Position numbers and translations under genes: made by a program. This document shows positions 8,455-16,281 of a DNA stretch of 64,000 bases, in pieces. The number at the start of each line of letters is the position of its first letter. Within the stretch, counting starts at the first letter, position 1. The stretch lies in contig JAOZIE010000012.1 of NCBI GenBank assembly GCA_026014485.1, positions 99,494 to 163,493 of the forward strand, in the 5' to 3' direction. This stretch comes from Candidatus Bathyarchaeota archaeon. GTDB lineage: Archaea; Thermoproteota; Bathyarchaeia; Bathyarchaeales; Bathycorpusculaceae. The notes under the pieces were generated by a model, which was not told the origin of the DNA, made no database searches, and saw nothing but the letters and a program-made list of their open reading frames with translations.

Positions 8455-8826
8455 GTGAAGATAGTGGCAAGAAAACGTTCAAGCAAGAATAACCCCCTTA
8501 GTTTTGGCAGGTTTTTTAACATGTTTGGTCAACCACGGTCTGAAAAACAGCGAAAAAGAGACCAGTTAGCAACAAACCAAGAAAATGGTTTACGCAAACA
8601 GAGAATGGATGAACTGAACTACAGTATACAAGGTTATAAAGTAATCAGAAGGAAAACAGGATACGATTTTGAGGCAACAAGAACTAATGCCTTCACTGGA
8701 AAAAAAGAACACCTCTATGTAGAATCAAAAAGTAGTCCAAACGCTCCTTTGAGACCCCTGCAAAAAAAGATGCAGAAGAAAAAAGGTATGAACTATAGAG
8801 TAGAGCGTGGCGGGTTTTTTGTGTAA
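8455..8826 (+). CDS. Predicted minimal PD-(D/E)XK nuclease
   Basis: 123 residues from GTG 8455; the frame extends upstream to an in-frame ATG at 8404 overlapping the previous gene. The N-terminal half is strongly basic (KQRKRDQLATNQENGLRKQR). The C-terminal half reads YKVIRRKTGYDFEATR, KKEHLYVESKSS and LRPLQKKMQKKKG, then YRVERGG. D71, then E90-S91-K92 (the ExK pair) and Q103 in the following helix match the order of the PD-(D/E)XK core seen in Holliday-junction resolvases, VRR-NUC and small archaeal plasmid or viral nucleases. The assignment rests on motif order only. It lies in the AT-rich patch, consistent with mobile or defence DNA. Confidence 0.5.
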   Translation: MKIVARKRSSKNNPLSFGRFFNMFGQPRSEKQRKRDQLATNQENGLRKQRMDELNYSIQGYKVIRRKTGYDFEATRTNAFTGKKEHLYVESKSSPNAPLRPLQKKMQKKKGMNYRVERGGFFV

Positions 8827-8974
8827 GTCTTCAACAAATATTCAACGCCCACAACATGGAATCCAAATTTCAAGACGCTGACGGTTAAACATTTATGATT
8901 TTGCCTATTGCCTGTTCTATTTATAGAAAACATAAAAGCTTTAATAGACATAGCAAGGAAAAGGGCCAAATAAC

Positions 8975-9144
8975 CATATTTTGCTTCTATTCGCTAATCT
9001 ATGCAGAAAATGAGGAGAGAGGCTCAAACCACGGCAGAAAGCAGGAACGCTTAGGTCTATTTGGATGCTAATATTGATTCGATGCAAAAACCTATAGAGG
9101 GTAGGTCACTATTGACAAATTCTGCAACCAAACCAACATGGAAA
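8975..9144 (+). repeat. Dispersed inverted repeat element, copy A
   Basis: This segment is similar, in reverse complement, to 13606-13745. The most conserved part, 8975-9010, matches 13710-13745 at 35 of 36 positions. Similarity continues through blocks around 9041-9065 (caggaacg, aggtctatttgg), 9090-9116 (ctatag, ggtc.ctattg) and 9129-9144 (caaaccaacatggaaa). Copy A carries about 31 extra bases after 9010 that partly duplicate gcagaaa. The reading frame is not kept between copies, which favours a non-coding element. A TATA-like tatttatag lies near 8919-8928. The rest of the 8827-9158 gap shows nothing else. Confidence 0.7.
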
Positions 9145-9158
9145 CGCAGAAAATTGAA

Positions 9159-10370
9159 TTAAAGTTGCAGGTACAGTCCAAGTAGGTATGCTAATGTTGC
9201 GTATGCTGCTGGTTTGCGTAGTACTGTTAGTAGGGTTCTGCCTTGGAAGTCGATTTCGTCGATGTCGCGTAGTGATTTGCCGAAGCCGACTTTTTGGGCG
9301 AAGCGGATTGCGCGGTCAAGTTTTGTGTCAGAAAACGAGTTTATGGCTTTTCGGGCTTTAAGCATCACATCAACATCAAAACCTAACGCGTCCATAAACT
9401 GTTTCTGGTAAAGCCCCAATGTCTCAGCTGACAAATCCCCTTTCCTGAGCGCTTCGGCTGCAACTTCCGCTGCGATTTTGGCGCAGGTTACGCCGAAAAC
9501 CACGCCGCCGCCAGTTGTGGGTTTCACTTGGGAAGCGCAGTCACCCACAGCCAAAAACCCGTTCCCAAAAGCCCTCGGAATTGGACCACCCAAAGAAATC
9601 GCATGAAAAACCAAACTCGTCACTTTGGCGTTTTTGAGTTGCCGTGAAGCCACAGGATGCACACGAAACAACCGTTCCAAAAACACCTTCGGATTGCCCC
9701 TGCGCACCGCAAGCCCAACCTTCGCAGTGCCATCCAAACGCGGAATCAACCAACCATAAAAACCATCAGCGTAAGCCGAGCCGACATAAACCTCAACCGC
9801 ATGGTCCTCCACCCCGCACACGCCGTCTACTTCAGCCTCAACTGCATAAACCAGTCCGTCACGCATAAGCGCCTGCAAACCAGCCTGACGCAGCAAACGC
9901 GAAGAAATCCCCTCAGCATCCACAACCAACCGCGCAGGAACTTGCTCCTCAGCCCCGTTGCCTTTGGCGACCTTTACGCCTTTGACGTGATTGTCCTCAA
10001 CAATAAGCGAAGAAACCCGCTCGCCCAAACGGAAAACTGCCCCCGCACCCTGCGCTTGCTCAGCTAAAAACTGGTCAAACCGCGCGCGGTTAACCGCGCA
10101 AGTCACAGGTGAAGACAGGGTAACGCTGAATTTGCTGCCGTTGGGTGAGTAAAAGTTCGCCGCAGAAAACGTGTTCTCCACAACCCCTTCGGGAAGCGGA
10201 TACAAACCCAGACCCCGCAAACTACGAATACTCAAGTGCCCAGCACAATGCGACGGAAAACCAACCCGGGGATGCTCCTCAAAAACACGAACGCCAAACC
10301 CACGCTTGGCAAGCTCAAAAGCAAAAGAGGAACCGGCAGGTCCACCACCAACAACGATGGCTTCCTGCAC
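9159..10370 (-). CDS. Geranylgeranyl reductase family FAD protein
   Basis: Flavoprotein of the family that saturates the isoprenoid chains of archaeal membrane lipids or related prenyl groups. 403 residues from GTG 10370. The FAD-binding Rossmann motif VVGGGPAGSSFAFELAKRG opens the protein, followed by EEHPRVGFPSHCAGHLS with the cysteine position typical of the family. VVDAEGISSRLLRQ, YGWLIPRLDGTAKVGLAV and the second FAD motif FLAVGDCASQVKPTTGGGVV follow. The exact substrate (digeranylgeranylglycerophospholipid or another prenyl lipid) cannot be fixed from sequence. It is third in line after cdc48 and a small gene, 26 bases behind the latter. Confidence 0.88.
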   Translation of the reverse strand: MQEAIVVGGGPAGSSFAFELAKRGFGVRVFEEHPRVGFPSHCAGHLSIRSLRGLGLYPLPEGVVENTFSAANFYSPNGSKFSVTLSSPVTCAVNRARFDQFLAEQAQGAGAVFRLGERVSSLIVEDNHVKGVKVAKGNGAEEQVPARLVVDAEGISSRLLRQAGLQALMRDGLVYAVEAEVDGVCGVEDHAVEVYVGSAYADGFYGWLIPRLDGTAKVGLAVRRGNPKVFLERLFRVHPVASRQLKNAKVTSLVFHAISLGGPIPRAFGNGFLAVGDCASQVKPTTGGGVVFGVTCAKIAAEVAAEALRKGDLSAETLGLYQKQFMDALGFDVDVMLKARKAINSFSDTKLDRAIRFAQKVGFGKSLRDIDEIDFQGRTLLTVLRKPAAYATLAYLLGLYLQL

Positions 10371-10396
10371 GGCTAATTCACCACGACCTGCAGAAA

Positions 10397-10630
10397 CTAC
10401 TGCACAAGCTCAATGCGTTTCTTTCCACGGGAAAGCGACGTTGTGCGGATTTTACCCGCAACCTCCAGCTTAAGCAGTAAATCAACAAAGTCTTTGTAGC
10501 CTAAGTCATCAAACTCCGACTGCAAAGCATTAAACAGGTCATTTTCTGGCAAGTCGCCTTTCTTCTTGAGCGTCTCTAGCAAAACAAAGTATGCAGGACG
10601 CGTTTTCCAAATTTTTGTCGGTAACGGCAT
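10397..10630 (-). CDS. Small conserved-looking helical protein downstream of cdc48
   Basis: 77 residues, ATG 10630. I do not recognise a named family. It begins MPLPTKIWKTRPAYFVLLET and continues with alternating helices and a basic beta-like end (KIRTTSLSRGKKRIELVQ). This could be a short winged-helix fold. It sits 14 bases after the cdc48 stop and 26 bases before the lipid reductase start, all on one strand, so it is part of that transcription unit. Good reading frame and tight packing support a real gene; its role is unknown. Confidence 0.7.
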   Translation of the reverse strand: MPLPTKIWKTRPAYFVLLETLKKKGDLPENDLFNALQSEFDDLGYKDFVDLLLKLEVAGKIRTTSLSRGKKRIELVQ

Positions 10631-10644
10631 TTATCTTTTCCCTC

Positions 10645-12858
10645 CTAAGCAACGGGTGTTGTCGGCTTCTGTACCTGACGAACCTGCTGCATGAAACCTT
10701 TATACCACTTCTCCATGTCAGGCGAAACAGAAGGACCAACCTCTTTTATGGCATCTTGGAAATCCTTCATTGTAACTTCACGCGACTTAAAATCTCGACG
10801 CAAAGCATGCATCGCAGCCTCACGGCAAATATTCTCCAAATCAGCGCCCGAATAATACTTCGTCTGCAAAGCAACCTGACCCAAATCCACATCTTTGTTA
10901 AGCGGCATAGTCTTGCTGTACAACTTGAGAATCTGCAACCGACTCTTCTCATCAGGCTCAGGCACATAAATCAACCGGTCAAACCTGCCCGGACGCAAAA
11001 CCGCAGGGTCAATCAAGTTAGGTCGGTTAGTTGCCGCAACAACCACGATATCACGCAAACTCAAAATCCCATCCATCTCCGTCAACAACTGGCTGATAAC
11101 CCGCTCAGAAACGCCACTGTCAGAACCAGCACCACGCTGAGGAGTCAACGAATCCATCTCATCAAAGAAAATCACCGCAGGAGCAGCCATCCGAGCCTTA
11201 CGGAAAACCTCCCGAATAGCCTTCTCCGACTCACCAACCCACTTACTAAACACTTCAGGACCCTTAATCGAAATGAAATTAGCCTCACTCTCAGTCGCAA
11301 CCGCACGCGCCAACAACGTCTTCCCACACCCAGGCGGACCATACAGCAGAATGCCCTTGGGCGGCTTGATGCCTAAACGCTCAAAAACCTCAGGCGTCTT
11401 AATCGGCCACTCAACCGACTCCTTCAAATGCTGCTTCACCTCATCCAAACCGCCGATGTCACTCCAATTCACCGTAGCAACCTCAATGTAAACCTCGCGC
11501 ATAGCAGTCGGCGTAACCTCCTTGTAAGCATTAATGAAGTCATCCATCTGCACCTCCATCTTCTCCAAAACCGCAGGCGGAATCCGCTCCTCCTCCAAAT
11601 TAATCTGAGGCAAATACCGACGCAAAGCCTTCATCGCAGTCTCCCGACTTAAAGCAGACAAATCAGCACCCGTATAACCATGAGTCATCTCAGCCAAATG
11701 AAGCAAATCCACACCCTTAGTTGCATCCTCACCCGTAGCACCCTCAACAATCGGAACAAGAGGCATACCACGCGTATGAATCTGCAAAACCTCATAACGC
11801 CCCTTCTTATCCGGCACACCAATTTCGATTTCACGGTCAAACCGACCTGGACGACGCAAAGCCTGATCCAACGCGCCAGGACGATTAGTCGCACCGATAA
11901 CTATAACGTTGCCCCTGCCCGACAAACCATCCATCAAAGCCAACAACTGCGCAACAACACGACGCTCAACCTCACCCGTAACTTCCTCACGCTTCGGCGC
12001 AATAGCATCAAGCTCATCAATGAATATGATGCTGGGCGAATTCTGCTGAGCCTGCTGGAAAATCTCGCGCAACCGCGCCTCAGACTCCCCATAAAACTTG
12101 CTCATGATTTCAGGACCGTTAATGGAGTAAAAGTTCGCCTCCGACTCATTAGCAACCGCACGCGCCAACAACGTCTTCCCACACCCAGGCGGACCATGAA
12201 GCAACACACCCTTCGGCGGCTCAATCCCTAAACGCTGAAACAGTTCAGGATGCCGCAGCGGAAGCTCAACCATCTCCCGAACACGCTGAATCTCATCATG
12301 CAACCCACCGATATCCTCATACGTAGTTCGAGGAAGACCCTTAGCCTCAGGAGCAGGCTCATTAAGTATGGTTAGACGGCTCTCCGCGGTGACTTTAACA
12401 ATACCATGCGGACGCGTTTTACTAACCGTGAAAGGTATCGCATGCCCCAACATCATAACCAACGTCGTGTCACCCTCAACAAGAGTACGCTCCATAAGAC
12501 GATTCTTCACAAAATTAGTAAAATCCTCATCCACATTCAACCGCATATCCACAGGCGCCAACGTAATGCTCAAAGCCGTTTTAACCCTAGCAGACCGCAC
12601 AACAACATACTCGTTTATGGCAACCCCCGCGTTCTTGCGGGTAAACCCATCAATACGAATAATGTCACGGTTTTGGTCTTCACTATAGGCAGGCCAAGCT
12701 ATGGCGCTAGTGGTGCGTTTAGCGGCGATTTCAATTACGTCGCCTGCACTTATGCCTAGTTTCTGCATGGTTCGTTGGTCTATGCGGGCTATGCCTCTGC
12801 CGACGTCTCGTTGGCGGGCGTCGCCTGCGCGTAGTTGGACTTCATGTGTTTCTGCCAT
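10645..12858 (-). CDS. cdc48: CDC48/VCP-type AAA+ ATPase (two rings)
   Basis: Unfoldase and segregase that extracts or unfolds protein substrates, often for the proteasome. 737 residues, the normal size. It has an N domain with double-psi barrel (residues about 5-180), then two AAA+ modules. D1 has Walker [21 protein letters not shown], Walker [18 protein letters not shown] and the arginine-finger region [14 protein letters not shown]2 has a second [35 protein letters not shown] and [15 protein letters not shown]. The C-terminal tail ends KPTTPVA, without an obvious hydrophobic-Tyr-X motif. ATG start; a strong TATA box lies at 12913-12924. Confidence 0.97.
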   Translation of the reverse strand: MAETHEVQLRAGDARQRDVGRGIARIDQRTMQKLGISAGDVIEIAAKRTTSAIAWPAYSEDQNRDIIRIDGFTRKNAGVAINEYVVVRSARVKTALSITLAPVDMRLNVDEDFTNFVKNRLMERTLVEGDTTLVMMLGHAIPFTVSKTRPHGIVKVTAESRLTILNEPAPEAKGLPRTTYEDIGGLHDEIQRVREMVELPLRHPELFQRLGIEPPKGVLLHGPPGCGKTLLARAVANESEANFYSINGPEIMSKFYGESEARLREIFQQAQQNSPSIIFIDELDAIAPKREEVTGEVERRVVAQLLALMDGLSGRGNVIVIGATNRPGALDQALRRPGRFDREIEIGVPDKKGRYEVLQIHTRGMPLVPIVEGATGEDATKGVDLLHLAEMTHGYTGADLSALSRETAMKALRRYLPQINLEEERIPPAVLEKMEVQMDDFINAYKEVTPTAMREVYIEVATVNWSDIGGLDEVKQHLKESVEWPIKTPEVFERLGIKPPKGILLYGPPGCGKTLLARAVATESEANFISIKGPEVFSKWVGESEKAIREVFRKARMAAPAVIFFDEMDSLTPQRGAGSDSGVSERVISQLLTEMDGILSLRDIVVVAATNRPNLIDPAVLRPGRFDRLIYVPEPDEKSRLQILKLYSKTMPLNKDVDLGQVALQTKYYSGADLENICREAAMHALRRDFKSREVTMKDFQDAIKEVGPSVSPDMEKWYKGFMQQVRQVQKPTTPVA

Positions 12859-12912
12859 TTGAGAATTTCTCCTGTAAGGGGGATTTGGGTTATTTGAATG
12901 ATGGTTTTGTAA

Positions 12913-12924
12913 CCTTATAAAGGT
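12913..12924 (-). promoter_or_regulatory. cdc48: TATA box of the cdc48 operon
   Basis: On the reverse strand cctttataaggt lies about 60 bases before the cdc48 ATG, predicting transcription start near 12888-12892 and a leader of about 30 bases. The sequence is itself nearly palindromic. Confidence 0.5.
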
Positions 12925-13009
12925 TTGAGCGGAAATTAGACGCCTTCAGGGGTTGGGCGGTTTTACAACTTGCGGTTGCCGCTGTAAACTGGAGGAGGGG
13001 GAAGTTTGT

Positions 13010-13285
13010 TTATCGGCTGCTTCTGCGAACCATGAGGGTTTGAACTTGGCTTATGCCGGGGATTTGCCCAAGTTTAGTTTCAAGTTCGTCGACTATGCCT
13101 TGTTGATCTTCGGGAAACTTTATTTGTACAAGCAAAGCGACCAGACCGAACGCAACTGGTTCTTCGCCGTATCCAGTGATTTCTGCGAATTCGGGTGTGC
13201 GGGTTTGAATTTCGTTTTTAAGCGGAGTGAAGTCTTTGACTATGTCTTCGGGGAAAATCTTGTAGGTTACAATTACGCTACCCAT
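13010..13285 (-). CDS. Translation elongation factor aEF-1beta
   Basis: Guanine nucleotide exchange factor for aEF-1alpha. 91 residues when started at ATG 13285, giving the family N-terminus MGSVIVTYKIFPEDI; the open frame upstream of this ATG belongs to no known extension. EEPVAFGLVALLVQIKFPED and the C-terminal region ISQVQTLMVRRSSR match the compact archaeal factor, which is about 90 residues long. It follows the zinc-ribbon gene by 13 bases, a pairing that is common in archaea. Confidence 0.95.
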   Translation of the reverse strand: MGSVIVTYKIFPEDIVKDFTPLKNEIQTRTPEFAEITGYGEEPVAFGLVALLVQIKFPEDQQGIVDELETKLGQIPGISQVQTLMVRRSSR

Positions 13286-13298
13286 ATGCAATCGCCTG

Positions 13299-13487
13299 TT
13301 ATGGTCCTGTGAAGCCGCATTGGGGGCATTTGTAGGGTCTGCCGAATTTGCGGCATTTTCCGTCGCGTTTGATTTGGATTTCTCCGCAGTTGGGGCAGGG
13401 GAATTTGGTGGCTTCTGCTCCTGGAGGAATTGGCTTTCCGCAGCTTGTGCAGGTAACCAGTGAAAGGGAATGTGCTTGTTTTTCCAT
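13299..13487 (-). CDS. Zinc-ribbon RNA-binding protein paired with aEF-1beta
   Basis: 62 residues with four CxxC-like knuckles: [27 protein letters not shown] and CPQCGFTGP. This is the small archaeal two-zinc protein found next to aEF-1beta and thought to act with RNA or the ribosome. ATG start at 13487. It is the first gene of a two-gene operon with the elongation factor. The leader region carries repeat element copy B (13606-13745). Confidence 0.88.
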   Translation of the reverse strand: MEKQAHSLSLVTCTSCGKPIPPGAEATKFPCPNCGEIQIKRDGKCRKFGRPYKCPQCGFTGP

Positions 13488-13605
13488 GAGAGATCACTTC
13501 TATGACGCAAAACCTTAACGCAGCACTCCTTAATATCTGCTGTGCTCCCCAACACAAAAATCCAGTTTCGCAACAGACCGTTTGCGCGGTCGACTGGGTT
13601 TTGGT

Positions 13606-13745
13606 TTTCCATGTTGGTTTGACTGAAAAAATCGCCAATAGCGACCTCCCCCCTATAGATTTTCTGCAACAAACCAATAATAAACGCCAAATAGACCTGA
13701 ACGTTCCTGTTTTCTGCATAGATTAGCTAATAGAAGCAAAATATG
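13606..13745 (-). repeat. Dispersed inverted repeat element, copy B
   Basis: Reverse-complement homologue of 8975-9144, shorter by about 30 bases. The best block is 13710-13745 (35 of 36 matching); 13606-13621 matches the other end of copy A exactly in its 16 bases. It lies about 120 bases upstream of the zinc-ribbon/aEF-1beta operon and is oriented with that operon, so it may fall in its leader or promoter. Together with copy A it brackets about 4.5 kb holding the lipid reductase, cdc48 and the translation genes. Confidence 0.7.
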
Positions 13746-13998
13746 TCTGCTACCTCCCCAGTCTTGTTCTGAGTTTTGCTTGCTGGTTTAACGCCTTGTG
13801 GATTATCGAGATTACAAAATCACAGGCGGGATAATTCAGGGTAACTCTCTTGTTGGATAATCCACATTTACTAAGAACCCCTAATTTCTCACTAATGGGT
13901 TAAGTGCTTCATCACTAATAATTGCCCGTAACATGTTTTTCATACATTCACTATTATCGCGTTAAGCTTATAGAAGTGCACAGCTCACCCTATTTTAT

Positions 13999-14018
13999 AC
14001 GATAGTTTTTAATATCGC
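13999..14018. promoter_or_regulatory. Upstream operator-like dyad of the Fic gene
   Basis: ACGATA, eight bases, TATCGC: a 20-base imperfect palindrome (one mismatch at the outer base) whose architecture matches the dyad at 14040-14059. The centres are 41 bases apart, close to four helical turns, as expected for cooperative binding of a dimeric regulator. The rest of the 13746-14082 gap has no gene that I can see. Confidence 0.5.
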
Positions 14019-14039
14019 ATAACTGATTTTATCACACAT

Positions 14040-14059
14040 ACGATATCATTATATATCGT
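14040..14059. promoter_or_regulatory. Promoter-proximal operator dyad and TATA box of the Fic gene
   Basis: ACGATA, eight bases, TATCGT: a perfect 6+6 palindrome. The TATA-like ttatatat at 14050-14057 lies inside it, about 26-33 bases before the Fic ATG at 14083, so a protein bound here would block TBP. The transcript would be leaderless or nearly so. The HTH at the C-terminus of the Fic protein is an obvious candidate binder. Confidence 0.55.
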
Positions 14060-14082
14060 TTGTTCCTTTATAGAATATCACC

Positions 14083-15051
14083 ATGAACGTCATGAATGAG
14101 AAGATGTACAACAGGACACTTCAAAAGAAGCTTAAGTTAGATAGGAACCGCCCTTTATCAGAAGCCACCCTCTGCAGGCTACGCCAAAACATGGAAATCG
14201 AATACACCTATAACTCAAACGCCATCGAAGGCAACAGGTTGACGTTGCGTGAAACTCAACTTGTCATAAGGGAAGGCATCACGATAGGCGGAAGAAGCAT
14301 TCAGGAGCACCTGGAAGCAAAGAACCACCCAAAAGCAATTGAGTACATTGAGGAGTTAGCTAAGCAAAAGGATATGGATAGAACCCTTGTGGAAAGACAC
14401 ATCCGCAAGATTCACGAGTTGATTTTTTCGGGTTCAGAAGAGAATGCGGGGAACTATCGCAACTGCCAGGTGTACATTGAAGGTTGCGACCAAATGCCGC
14501 CTCCTGCATGTGAAATACCTGAACTTATGAAGGAATTAGTGGGTTGGCTAAATGCCAACATGGAAGAGCTGAGACCCATCGAGTTGGCAGCAGTCTTTCA
14601 CCATCGGTTGGTGTCAATTCACCCGTTTGACGATGGCAATGGGCGAGTGGCAAGGTTGGTAACTAATTTGCTTTTAATGAGCCATGGATACCCAATTATG
14701 GTGGTTAGGCGAGTTGACAGAAAAAAATATTACAGCACCCTACAGAAGGCAGACCAAGGCAACTTGAAACCTTTCGTTAACTTCATTGCCCGCTGCGTAG
14801 AGCAGTCTTTAGATATTTATCTAAGCGCAATTGAGCCAGGCACAAAGAAAAACCAGTTCCTAACACTTGCGGAAGCCGCAAAACTAACCCCATACAACAA
14901 GGGGTATTTAGGGTTGCTGGCAAGACGCGGACTCATAGCCGCCACCAAGATTGGTCGAAACTGGCACATAACCCAAGAAGCTTTGGAACAGTACATGAAG
15001 AACACACACTCCAAAAAAAGAGGAAAATCAACCAATATAGAAAAACAGTAA
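14083..15051 (+). CDS. fic: Fic/DOC family AMP-transferase-like protein with C-terminal HTH
   Basis: Fic enzymes transfer AMP or similar groups from nucleotides to protein hydroxyls. 322 residues. The inhibitory helix motif S45-NAI-E49-G50 precedes the Fic core, as in class II self-inhibited proteins. The active loop HPFDDGNGRVAR (H180 to R191) is complete, so catalysis should be possible. Residues about 255-305 (LTLAEAAKLTPYNKGYLGLL and then KIGRNWHITQEALEQYM) form an excisionase/MerR-like helix-turn-helix. ATG 14083 is used; a second ATG at 14092 is possible. Two matching palindromes cover its promoter, suggesting autoregulation. Convergent with the following flavoprotein gene. Confidence 0.93.
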   Translation: MNVMNEKMYNRTLQKKLKLDRNRPLSEATLCRLRQNMEIEYTYNSNAIEGNRLTLRETQLVIREGITIGGRSIQEHLEAKNHPKAIEYIEELAKQKDMDRTLVERHIRKIHELIFSGSEENAGNYRNCQVYIEGCDQMPPPACEIPELMKELVGWLNANMEELRPIELAAVFHHRLVSIHPFDDGNGRVARLVTNLLLMSHGYPIMVVRRVDRKKYYSTLQKADQGNLKPFVNFIARCVEQSLDIYLSAIEPGTKKNQFLTLAEAAKLTPYNKGYLGLLARRGLIAATKIGRNWHITQEALEQYMKNTHSKKRGKSTNIEKQ

Positions 15052-15056
15052 CCACG

Positions 15057-15653
15057 TTAAAACAACGGAAACGCCTTTTCCACGATTTCAGCCGTTTCGT
15101 TGAGCCATATTTTGCGTTGTTTTTCTGTGCTGGTGATAACAACTGAAAACATACGCCGACGGAAGTCCGTGACTCCACAGAGTTTGAAGAGACAATTCTT
15201 CCACAGGTTCTCCAAGGGGTCTCCGAACTCTTTCTGTTCCCGCGCGGACGCGGTGTTTGAAGTGTTAAAAACGACGGCTTTTTTGGCTTTCAGCAATCCC
15301 ACGGGTACGCCTTCGCCGTTGTCGCCCTCCACAAATCGGTATGCGATTTCTTCGCGGAAGACGCGGTCTATCCAGCCTTTGAGGATTGCGGGGGGTTGTC
15401 CCCACCAGTTGGGGTGTATGATGATTATGCCGTCGGCTGTGGCGAGTTCTTGGCAGTGCCGTCTGATTGTTTGGTCAACTTGGGCTTCGGCGGGGATTTC
15501 TTTGGTTTCCAAAATTGGGTTAAAGCCTTCGGCGTAGAGGTCGTGGAAAATCACGTGGTGCCCCAGCCGCGTGAGTGTATCGGTGGCTGTTTGGGCTATG
15601 GCGGAGTTGAAGCTGACCCTGTCGGGGTGCGCAAGGATTACAAGGATGTTCAT
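15057..15653 (-). CDS. NAD(P)H quinone oxidoreductase-like flavodoxin-fold protein
   Basis: 198 residues, ATG 15653. Flavodoxin-like fold of the NQO1/KefF/MdaB group: MNILVILAHPDRVSFNSAIA (phosphate-binding loop for FMN or FAD), HDLYAEGFNPIL, then IIIIHPNWWGQPPAILKGWI and DRVFREEIAYRF. These enzymes pass two electrons from NAD(P)H to quinones or similar acceptors. FMN versus FAD and the acceptor are not determined. It lies 15 bases downstream of nadM on the same strand, a sensible pairing with NAD biosynthesis. Confidence 0.85.
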   Translation of the reverse strand: MNILVILAHPDRVSFNSAIAQTATDTLTRLGHHVIFHDLYAEGFNPILETKEIPAEAQVDQTIRRHCQELATADGIIIIHPNWWGQPPAILKGWIDRVFREEIAYRFVEGDNGEGVPVGLLKAKKAVVFNTSNTASAREQKEFGDPLENLWKNCLFKLCGVTDFRRRMFSVVITSTEKQRKIWLNETAEIVEKAFPLF

Positions 15654-15668
15654 GGCGGGTTTGGTCAG

Positions 15669-16202
15669 TTAGGCTTTGTCGGTTCGGTTGAGGTCTCGGA
15701 TGCGGTTGATGCCGTCGATTTCGGCTATGAAGTCTACTACGGGTTTGGGAACCAGCGTTTTCCAGCTGTCATCCATCTGCTGCATTTTCTCGCGTATAAT
15801 CGTGGAGGAGTAGAATTGCCTCTCAAAGAAGGGGATAACTTTGATTTTGTAGCCTGACTCCATAAAAAGCCGTTTTGTGAGGGGCTCGTTGCTGTAGACA
15901 ATTTGGAACTTGGGCGTGTAGCCTTCCACGGCGGAAACCCACATCATGTGCAGATGCACGTCGGGAACGGGGACCACCCATACGCGGCTGAAGTCCACGC
16001 GGGCTTCTTCCAAGGCGCTGCGAATCATGACCAGCCGCTCGCCAGCCGTGAACGGGTTCTCCCGGTTGTGGCTGTACTGGGCACTGCCGATGACCACGAC
16101 AAGCTCCTCAACTTCCTCAAGAATACGCTTTATGGCTTCAAGATGCCCCAAGTGAAAAGGCTGAAACCTTCCAACATAAAGACCTCGGGTAGGCATAGAC
16201 AT
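15669..16202 (-). CDS. nadM: Nicotinamide-nucleotide adenylyltransferase, archaeal NadM
   Basis: Condenses NMN and ATP to NAD. 177 residues, matching archaeal NadM. The nucleotidyltransferase signature GRFQPFHLGHLEAIKRI is at residues about 11-27, NRENPFTAGERLVMI follows, and the second signature FYSSTIIREKMQ provides the ISSTxIR-type motif. ATG 16202, with an alternative in-frame ATG two codons later. Leads an operon with the quinone-reductase-like gene. Confidence 0.95.
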   Translation of the reverse strand: MSMPTRGLYVGRFQPFHLGHLEAIKRILEEVEELVVVIGSAQYSHNRENPFTAGERLVMIRSALEEARVDFSRVWVVPVPDVHLHMMWVSAVEGYTPKFQIVYSNEPLTKRLFMESGYKIKVIPFFERQFYSSTIIREKMQQMDDSWKTLVPKPVVDFIAEIDGINRIRDLNRTDKA

Positions 16203-16281
16203 TCACTCTGCTGTGCCCTTCAAAAGTGGACGATGGAGGCTTTTATGATTTACTGTCCAACAACCAACTAAACCGCCAAGG

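Noticed and set aside
10591..12759. Long forward frames opposite cdc48
   Set aside because: Arg/His/Thr-rich low-complexity translations antisense to a strongly conserved AAA+ gene.
13286..13719. Upstream extension of aEF-1beta or a 148-residue reverse frame
   Set aside because: aEF-1beta is complete from ATG 13285, and the zinc-ribbon gene occupies 13299-13487 in another frame.
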